Below are positions 6,156-9,753 of a stretch of DNA of 9,753 bases, in pieces. How positions within the stretch are numbered: position 1 is the first letter of the stretch; the number at the start of each line of letters is the position of its first letter. The stretch covers positions 1 to 9,753 of the forward strand of contig CAZGKY010000076.1 of NCBI GenBank assembly GCA_964525625.1. The letters are read 5' to 3'. Position numbers and translations under genes: made by a program. The notes beneath the pieces were generated by a model that saw nothing but the letters and a program-made list of their open reading frames with translations, ran no database searches and was not told the DNA's origin. Source of the stretch: Stramentimicrobium sp964525625 (GTDB taxonomy: Bacteria; Atribacterota; Phoenicimicrobiia; Phoenicimicrobiales; Stramentimicrobiaceae).

Positions 6156-6704
6156 GTGGTACTTAGACTGAAAGAAAAATATGAACAAGAAGTTATTCCA
6201 GCAATGATGAAAAAATTTAATTATAAGAATAAAATGGCAGTACCAAAAATTGAAAAGATTGTTATTAATATGGGACTTGGAAAAGCTAGAAATGATGCAA
6301 AAATTATTGAAGAAGCAACAGAAATTATTTCCGCAATTACTGGCCAAAAACCTATAATAACTAAGTCAAGTAAATCAATTTCCAATTTTTCCATCAGAAA
6401 AGGAATGCCAGTAGGTTGTAAAGTAACTTTACGTAAAAGTAGGATGTATGAATTTTTAGATAGACTATTAAATGTTGCTTTAGCTAGAATTCGTGATTTT
6501 CAAGGTACTTCACCTAATTCGTTTGATGGTAGGGGAAGTTATACTTTAGGCATCAAGGAACAATTGATATTTCCAGAGATAGACTTTGATAAGGTAAAAA
6601 ACACTTTAGGAATGAATATAACTATAGTAACCAGCGCAAAAAGTGATGAAGAAGCAAAGGAATTATTAAGTTTAATTGGTATGCCTTTTAGAAAAGATGA
6701 ATAA
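6156..6704 (+). CDS. rplE: 50S ribosomal protein L5
   Basis: From GTG 6156 the product is 182 residues, normal for L5 (about 179-183). L5 binds 5S rRNA with L18, contacts P-site tRNA and bridges to S13. Motifs are KIEKIVINMGLG (residues 31-42), TGQKPIITKSSKSISNF (62-78), RKGMPVGCKVTLR (81-93), and DGRGSYTLGIKEQLIFPEID (124-143). The GTG is chosen because AGGAGGG (6141-6147) is 8 nt upstream and the N-terminus (VLRLKEKYEQEVIPAM) fits the family. An upstream in-frame ATG at 6117 lies inside the rplX zinc-ribbon codons and adds unrelated residues. In E. coli this junction holds the S8 repressor site; I could not confirm an equivalent fold here. Confidence 0.97.
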   Translation: MVLRLKEKYEQEVIPAMMKKFNYKNKMAVPKIEKIVINMGLGKARNDAKIIEEATEIISAITGQKPIITKSSKSISNFSIRKGMPVGCKVTLRKSRMYEFLDRLLNVALARIRDFQGTSPNSFDGRGSYTLGIKEQLIFPEIDFDKVKNTLGMNITIVTSAKSDEEAKELLSLIGMPFRKDE

Positions 6705-6725
6705 GCAGGAAAGAGGGGGTAAAAT

Positions 6726-6911
6726 GTGGCCAAGAAATCTTTAATAGTGAAAGCAAATAAAGAACAAAAATACAAGGTAAGGGAATATCATCGTTGTAAT
6801 ATTTGTGGCAGACCAAGAGGTTATTTTAGAAAATTTGGCATATGTCGTATTTGTTTTAGAAAAATGGCCTTGAATGGTGAATTACCTGGTATCATTAAAT
6901 CGAGTTGGTAA
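6726..6911 (+). CDS. rpsZ: 30S ribosomal protein S14, zinc-binding short type
   Basis: The 61-residue product is the short zinc form of S14 (rpsZ, also called rpsN type Z), an assembly protein of the 30S head. The four zinc ligands are Cys24, Cys27, Cys40 and Cys43, in CNICGRPRGYFRKFGICRIC (24-43). The end, MALNGELPGIIKSSW, is the family C-terminus. The start is GTG 6726, with GAGGGGGT (6713-6720) 5 nt upstream. An ATG two bases earlier (6724) is in another frame that soon stops, so it is not the start. This form is usual in Gram-positive bacteria and many deep lineages, unlike the 101-residue enterobacterial S14. It is 21 nt after rplE and is followed by an 80-nt spacer. Confidence 0.98.
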   Translation: MAKKSLIVKANKEQKYKVREYHRCNICGRPRGYFRKFGICRICFRKMALNGELPGIIKSSW

Positions 6912-6934
6912 AGATAGTGATAGTATTTTTTAAA

Positions 6935-6966
6935 AATCTTTTATGATTTATCAGTTTGATAAGATT
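6935..6966 (+). other. Weak stem-loop in the rpsN-rpsH spacer
   Basis: The pairs aatctt (6935-6940) / aagatt (6961-6966) and ttatca (6948-6953) / tgataa (6957-6962) are exact complements that overlap by two bases, so one or the other, or a trimmed combination, could form. It is AT-rich and lacks a T-run, so it is not a terminator. It may be chance structure in an 80-nt AT-rich spacer, or a site for control of the downstream genes. Confidence 0.3.
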
Positions 6967-6991
6967 GATAGCTAGGAAGGAGGAAAAGATT

Positions 6992-7390
6992 ATGGGTGTA
7001 GTCACAGATCCGATTGCTGATATGATTACTAGAATTAGAAATGCTAATAGAGCCAAAATAGAAAAAATTGAAATACCTTCTTCTAAGATTAAACTTGAAA
7101 TTGCTAGAATATTAAAAGAAGAAGGTTATATCTTAGATTATTTTTATAAAGAAGATAATAAACAAGGGGTTATTGTTATCTTATTAAAATATTCCGGAAA
7201 ACAAAGAATCATTACTAATCTAAAAAGAATAAGCAAACCTGGCTTAAGGGTTTATGTTAATAAGGACGATATTCCAGATGTTTTAGGAGGATTAGGAATT
7301 AGTATTTTATCGACATCAAAAGGAATTATGACTGGTAAAGAGGCCAAAAAACGTCATTTTGGTGGAGAAGTCTTATGCTATATTTGGTAA
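6992..7390 (+). CDS. rpsH: 30S ribosomal protein S8
   Basis: The 132-residue protein is standard for S8 (about 130-133), a primary binder of the central domain of 16S rRNA. In E. coli it also represses the spc operon. Motifs are VVTDPIADMITRIRNANRA (residues 3-21), IPSSKIKLEIARILKEEGYI (28-47), RISKPGLRVYV (79-89) and the RNA-binding signature STSKGIMTGKEAKKR (107-121), ending GGEVLCYIW. The start ATG 6992 has AAGGAGG (6977-6983) 8 nt upstream. An in-frame upstream ATG at 6956 would add 12 residues not seen in S8 and has no ribosome-binding site. It is flanked by longer spacers than most genes here (80 nt before, 122 nt after). Confidence 0.98.
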   Translation: MGVVTDPIADMITRIRNANRAKIEKIEIPSSKIKLEIARILKEEGYILDYFYKEDNKQGVIVILLKYSGKQRIITNLKRISKPGLRVYVNKDDIPDVLGGLGISILSTSKGIMTGKEAKKRHFGGEVLCYIW

Positions 7391-7403
7391 AAGGTTAACT
7401 ATG

Positions 7404-7432
7404 TTCACACATTTAGCATATTGATTTATTAT
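7404..7432 (+). promoter_or_regulatory. Candidate sigma70-type promoter ahead of rplF
   Basis: TTCACA (7404-7409) matches TTGACA at five of six positions. After exactly 17 nt, TATTAT (7427-7432) matches TATAAT at five of six. Transcription would begin near 7439, about 75 nt before the rplF start. It lies in the 122-nt spacer after rpsH, where most gene gaps in this array are under 45 nt. No extended -10 TG is present. AT-rich DNA gives chance matches, so the call is moderate at best. Confidence 0.4.
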
Positions 7433-7436
7433 TTTC

Positions 7437-7457
7437 GAAACATATTGTTTGTGTTTC
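7437..7457 (+). other. Alternative small hairpins in the rplF leader
   Basis: gaaaca (7437-7442) can pair with tgtttc (7452-7457) across a 9-nt loop. Alternatively aaaca (7438-7442) pairs with tgttt (7446-7450) across a 3-nt loop. The two folds exclude each other. They would lie at the very 5' end of a transcript from the candidate promoter at 7404-7432. The stems are short and AU-rich, so they may carry no function. There is no terminator-like T-run. Confidence 0.25.
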
Positions 7458-7512
7458 AAGGTTGGCTTTAATTATTTATGAGATGTTAAACTGGATTATT
7501 AAGGGGGAATTT

Positions 7513-8067
7513 ATGTCAAGAATTGGTAAATTACCTGTTGTCATTCCAGAAGGCATTTCTGTAGAAGTAAACAACAGTGTTATAAAGATTAAGAAAGAAA
7601 ATAAGGAATTATCGCATCAATTGCCTTTAGGAATTAGGATAAAGGTTGAGAACGGTAAAATAATAGTAGAGCGAATTAGTGATTCAAATGTTCATCGTTC
7701 TCTTCATGGATTAACGAGAAAAATTATTTATAATATGGTAAAAGGTGTTAATGAAGGATTTGAAAAAGTATTAGAAATAAATGGTGTGGGTTATAAGGCA
7801 GATTTAAAAGGTAAAGACTTAGAGTTAAATATTGGCTATTCACATCCTGTAAGAGTAATTGCTCCTTCAGGGATAGAATTTTCTGTTGACAAGCAAAAAA
7901 TTATAAAGGTAAAAGGTGCAGACAAACAGTTAGTTGGAAAAATTGCTGCTGAAATAAGATGCTTAAAAAAGCCAGAACCATATAAAGGTAAAGGTATTAA
8001 GTATCTTGATGAACATATTCGCAGAAAAGTTGGAAAAGCTGGCGCAGCTGTTGGTAGTAAGAAGTAA
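7513..8067 (+). CDS. rplF: 50S ribosomal protein L6
   Basis: The 184-residue product is normal for L6 (about 177-184), a two-domain protein near the sarcin-ricin loop and factor-binding site. Motifs are MSRIGKLPVVIPEGI (residues 1-15), the domain junction EINGVGYKADLKG (88-100), YSHPVRVIAPSGI (109-121) and the C-terminal signature KKPEPYKGKGIKYLDE (152-167). ATG 7513 has a G-run ribosome-binding site AAGGGGGA (7501-7508) 4 nt upstream. The frame is open upstream to a TTG at 7462, but the extra 17 residues do not match L6. A 122-nt spacer with a promoter-like pair lies in front, and rplR follows after 44 nt. Confidence 0.98.
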   Translation: MSRIGKLPVVIPEGISVEVNNSVIKIKKENKELSHQLPLGIRIKVENGKIIVERISDSNVHRSLHGLTRKIIYNMVKGVNEGFEKVLEINGVGYKADLKGKDLELNIGYSHPVRVIAPSGIEFSVDKQKIIKVKGADKQLVGKIAAEIRCLKKPEPYKGKGIKYLDEHIRRKVGKAGAAVGSKK

Positions 8068-8111
8068 CATAGTCAGGTAATATATTAAAGGCAAAAACGA
8101 GGTACATCTTT

Positions 8112-8459
8112 ATGAAAAATAAAAAAGTAGTTTCTCGCTTAAGAAGAAAAAAGGGTATTAGGAAAAATATTTACGGTACTGCTGAAAAACCTAGATTATC
8201 AGTTTTTCGTAGTGCCAAACACATTTATATTCAAGCTATTGATGATGAAGCAGGTGAAACCATAGCTACACTTTCTACTTTAAACAAGGAAGTGAAAAAA
8301 GATGTTAGTTATGGTGGGAATATTAAAGCTGCAGAAATAACTGGCAAAATTTTTAATCAAAAATTAAAAGAAAAAGGAATTAAAAAAATTGTCTTTGATC
8401 GTAATGGTTATTTGTTTCATGGTAGAGTAAAGGCTTTAGCTGATCAAATTAAGCTGTAA
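8112..8459 (+). CDS. rplR: 50S ribosomal protein L18
   Basis: The 115-residue protein is L18, which binds 5S rRNA together with L5. The N-terminal basic region RLRRKKGIRKNIYGTAEKPR (residues 9-28) is followed by LSVFRSAKHIYIQAIDDEAG (29-48). Near the end, IVFDRNGYLFHGRVKALAD (93-111) is the family signature. The usual tail after ALAD, about ten residues such as AAREAGLKF, is here reduced to QIKL, so the C-terminus is some five residues short. ATG 8112 has a modest ribosome-binding site GAGGT (8099-8103) at 8 nt, weaker than most in this array. It is followed by a 154-nt spacer before rpsE. Confidence 0.97.
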   Translation: MKNKKVVSRLRRKKGIRKNIYGTAEKPRLSVFRSAKHIYIQAIDDEAGETIATLSTLNKEVKKDVSYGGNIKAAEITGKIFNQKLKEKGIKKIVFDRNGYLFHGRVKALADQIKL

Positions 8460-8475
8460 TTAAGGAAATAATTAC
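8456..8475 (+). other. Small hairpin at the rplR stop codon
   Basis: gtaatta (8456-8462) and taattac (8469-8475) are exact complements separated by six bases. The 7-bp stem includes the rplR stop codon. No T-run follows, so it is not an intrinsic terminator. It could protect the 3' end of a processed rplF-rplR message or be chance pairing in AT-rich sequence. Confidence 0.25.
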
Positions 8476-8496
8476 CATGTTGAATAATTAACTCAT

Positions 8497-8525
8497 TTGT
8501 AATTGAAGTTATTAAGCCATATGAT
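8497..8525 (+). promoter_or_regulatory. Candidate sigma70-type promoter ahead of rpsE
   Basis: TTGTAA (8497-8502, four of six matches to TTGACA) is followed after 17 nt by TATGAT (8520-8525, five of six matches to TATAAT). Transcription would start near 8532 and give a leader of about 80 nt containing the short reading frame at 8571-8609. It sits in the 154-nt rplR-rpsE spacer. Support is limited to hexamer match, spacing and the unusual spacer length. Confidence 0.33.
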
Positions 8526-8570
8526 AAAAACTTAAAGTATTAGTTTAAATTGGTTTTAGAAGGATAGATA

Positions 8571-8609
8571 ATGGTTTGTTATATAAAAAATGAAAGGGAG
8601 AGGAGATGA
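8571..8609 (+). CDS. Possible 12-codon leader reading frame before rpsE
   Basis: ATG 8571 has AGAAGGA (8558-8564) 6 nt upstream and opens a frame for MVCYIKNERERR, closing at TGA (8607-8609). The stop is 4 nt before the GTG start of rpsE, and the last codons (AGG GAG AGG AGA) are at the same time the rpsE Shine-Dalgarno. A ribosome translating it would cover and then release at the rpsE start, so coupling or attenuation is possible. It has no known family, and such short frames also arise by chance. It would be the only TGA stop in the window. Confidence 0.25.
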   Translation: MVCYIKNERERR

Positions 8610-8613
8610 ATCT

Positions 8614-9114
8614 GTGCAAAAAGTGCATACTGAGGAACAAGAATTCAAAGAAAGCGTAATTTTTGTTAATAGAGTAAGCAAAGTAGTAAAAGGAGGAAGA
8701 AGATTTGGCTTTAGTGCCATGGTTAGCGTTGGTGATGGTAAAGGAAATGTTGGTATTGGTTATGGAAAAGCTAAAGACGTTTCTGATGCTATCAGAAAAG
8801 CTGTCACCAAAGCTAAAAATAACATGCATAAGATAAAAATAAGGAATGGTACAATACCTCATGCAGTAATTGGTGTTCATGGTGGAGCAAAAGTCTTTTT
8901 ACGTCCGGCATCTCCTGGAACCGGTGTCATTGCTGGCGGTGCGATAAGAGCAATAATTGAGGCTTCAGGAATACAGGATATTCTTACTAAATCTTTAGGA
9001 AGTGATAACAATTTAAATGTAGTTAAAGCTACTATGAAAGCTTTATTAAGTTTAAAAAGTGCCCGGGAAGTAGCTAAGTTAAGAGGAGTTCCGATAGAAA
9101 AAATATTTAGTTAG
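8614..9114 (+). CDS. rpsE: 30S ribosomal protein S5
   Basis: From GTG 8614 the product is 166 residues, the standard length of S5, which acts in decoding accuracy and mRNA unwinding at the entry channel. Motifs are VIFVNRVSKVVKGGRRFGFS (residues 15-34), VGDGKGNVGIGYGKAKDV (39-56), NGTIPHAVIGVHGGAKV (78-94), LRPASPGTGVIAGGAIRAI (97-115) and KSLGSDNNLNVVKAT (126-140). The GTG start is preferred over the in-frame ATG at 8590 because GAGGAG (8600-8605) lies between them, 8 nt before the GTG, and the shorter form fits S5. An ATG at 8606 is out of frame. Where many bacteria have rpmD next, rplO follows directly after 23 nt. Confidence 0.97.
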   Translation: MQKVHTEEQEFKESVIFVNRVSKVVKGGRRFGFSAMVSVGDGKGNVGIGYGKAKDVSDAIRKAVTKAKNNMHKIKIRNGTIPHAVIGVHGGAKVFLRPASPGTGVIAGGAIRAIIEASGIQDILTKSLGSDNNLNVVKATMKALLSLKSAREVAKLRGVPIEKIFS

Positions 9115-9137
9115 TTATGACTGTAAGGAGATATACA

Positions 9138-9578
9138 ATGCAATTACATGAATTAAAACCAAATGCTGGATCAGCTAAATCAAGAAAAAGAGTAGGTAGA
9201 GGTAATTCATCTGGTCATGGTACTACTGCTGGTAGAGGAACAAAAGGTCAGAGTAGCCGTTCCGGTTCAAAAGTAAGATCATACTTTGAAGGCGGTCAAA
9301 TGCCGTTGAGCAGAAGAGTACCAAAACGTGGTTTTCGAAACGTTTTCCAAAAAAAATATAATATTATTAATATTGCACAATTAAATAAATTTAATGATGG
9401 TGAAGTTGTTACACCGGAAAGATTAATCCAGGATGGTATGGTTAAAAAAGTAATGAATGGTATTAAAATTTTAGGTGAAGGTGATCTAAATAAAAAAATA
9501 ACGATCAGGGCTCATAAATTCAGTAAAAAAGCTATTACCAAAATTGAATCAGCAGGTGGGAAAGTAGAGGTGATTTAA
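9138..9578 (+). CDS. rplO: 50S ribosomal protein L15
   Basis: The 146-residue product is standard for L15 (about 144-147), a late-assembly 50S protein with a long disordered N-terminal arm threaded into 23S rRNA. The arm is clear: MQLHELKPNAGSAKSRKRVG (residues 1-20), RGNSSGHGTTAGRGTKGQ (21-38) and SRSGSKVRSYFEGGQMPLSR (40-59), then RVPKRGFRN. ATG 9138 has Shine-Dalgarno TAAGGAG (9124-9130) 7 nt upstream. An in-frame ATG at 9117 would add seven residues and lacks a ribosome-binding site. It is adjacent to rpsE with no rpmD between. Its TAA is followed immediately by the GTG of secY. Confidence 0.98.
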   Translation: MQLHELKPNAGSAKSRKRVGRGNSSGHGTTAGRGTKGQSSRSGSKVRSYFEGGQMPLSRRVPKRGFRNVFQKKYNIINIAQLNKFNDGEVVTPERLIQDGMVKKVMNGIKILGEGDLNKKITIRAHKFSKKAITKIESAGGKVEVI

Positions 9579-9702
9579 GTGCTAGAACAGCTACGCAGTT
9601 TATTTAAGATACCTGATCTCAAAAGCCGACTATTATTTACTTTGGCTATGTTAATAGTAGTAAGGTTAGGAAGTCATATACCTTTGCCAGGAATTGACAA
9701 GC
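9579..9702 (+). CDS. secY: Preprotein translocase subunit SecY, N-terminal fragment (cut by end of genuine sequence)
   Basis: The GTG directly after the rplO stop opens a frame of 41 trustworthy codons beginning (M)LEQLRSLFKIPDLKSRLLF and continuing to HIPLPGID. This is the N-terminus of SecY: a short cytoplasmic amphipathic segment, then the first membrane helix (about residues 17-31) and the conserved R-G--IPLPG. SecY forms the protein-conducting channel in the inner membrane with SecE and SecG. The Shine-Dalgarno AGAGGTG (9566-9572) lies within the rplO end, so coupling with L15 is likely, and rplO-secY is the usual order. The gene is cut by the sequence end: from 9703 the bases are sequencing adapter. 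A reader following the frame would meet a false TAG at 9735-9737 and report a 52-residue protein whose last 11 residues are adapter-derived. Confidence 0.95.
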
Positions 9703-9753
9703 AGATCGGAAGAGCGTCGTGTAGGGAAAGAGTGTAGGAGAGGGTGGGGGTGG
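9703..9753. other. Illumina adapter contamination and low-quality tail
   Basis: Bases 9703-9735 match the 33-base Illumina TruSeq adapter that begins AGATCGGAAGAGC and continues CGTCGTGTAGGGAAAGAGTGT, without any mismatch. The remaining 18 bases (9736-9753) consist almost only of G, A and T, are very G-rich, and partly resemble the next adapter bases (shared GGTGG), as expected of failing base calls. The sharp change from AT-rich secY codons to this tail supports an artefact. The contig should be regarded as ending at 9702. Confidence 0.97.

Noticed and set aside
54..9578. TGA reassigned to an amino acid, because no gene ends in TGA
   Set aside because: No gene contains an internal TGA, and the Trp codons I checked are TGG. 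All proteins are full length under the standard code, so absence of TGA stops alone is not evidence of recoding.
9736..9753. G-rich terminal tract as a possible quadruplex or repeat
   Set aside because: It directly follows an exact sequencing adapter and looks like failing base calls, so it should not be interpreted biologically.

Overview
The window is a chromosomal ribosomal-protein gene array, read entirely on the + strand, from an AT-rich bacterium. It holds the 3' end of tuf, then the S10 gene block (rpsJ, rplC, rplD, rplW, rplB, rpsS, rplV, rpsC, rplP, rpmC, rpsQ). The spc gene block follows (rplN, rplX, rplE, the zinc form of rpsN, rpsH, rplF, rplR, rpsE, rplO and the start of secY). 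Twenty genes are complete and two are partial. All 20 complete products are recognisable ribosomal proteins of near-normal length, so this is mainly core genome. I saw no new biological system, mobile element, CRISPR array or RNA gene.

Organism: by eye, G+C is about one third. Shine-Dalgarno sequences are strong and purine-rich, Arg is mostly AGA/AGG, ATA is common for Ile, and S14 is the short four-cysteine type. This fits a low-GC clostridium-like bacterium or a low-GC candidate phylum such as Atribacterota. The phylum is inference; the sequence here does not settle it. Two lineage clues are the absence of rpmD (L30) between rpsE and rplO, and the lack of any TGA stop among 21 visible stops. 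Nine of 21 visible starts are GTG or TTG.

Layout: positions 1-56 are the tuf tail. rpsJ (93-401) follows and is cut off from rplC by an unusually long 172-nt spacer with a perfect 14-bp inverted repeat. From rplC to the zinc-type rpsN (574-6911) the genes are tightly packed, many with touching or overlapping ends (rplD/rplW, rplV/rpsC, rpsC/rplP, rplP/rpmC), which suggests one transcript with coupled translation. From rpsN onward three longer spacers appear: 80 nt before rpsH, 122 nt before rplF and 154 nt before rpsE. The last two contain sigma70-like hexamer pairs with 17-nt spacing, so the array may be transcribed as overlapping sub-operons. This is inferred from sequence alone.

The last 51 bases (9703-9753) are not biological. 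They begin with an exact 33-base match to an Illumina TruSeq adapter followed by a G-rich degraded tail. The genuine sequence ends at about 9702, inside secY.

Function: the products build both subunits. S10, S19, S3, S17, S14, S8 and S5 belong to 30S; L3, L4, L23, L2, L22, L16, L29, L14, L24, L5, L6, L18 and L15 belong to 50S. EF-Tu (tuf) delivers aminoacyl-tRNA, and SecY forms the membrane channel for secreted proteins.
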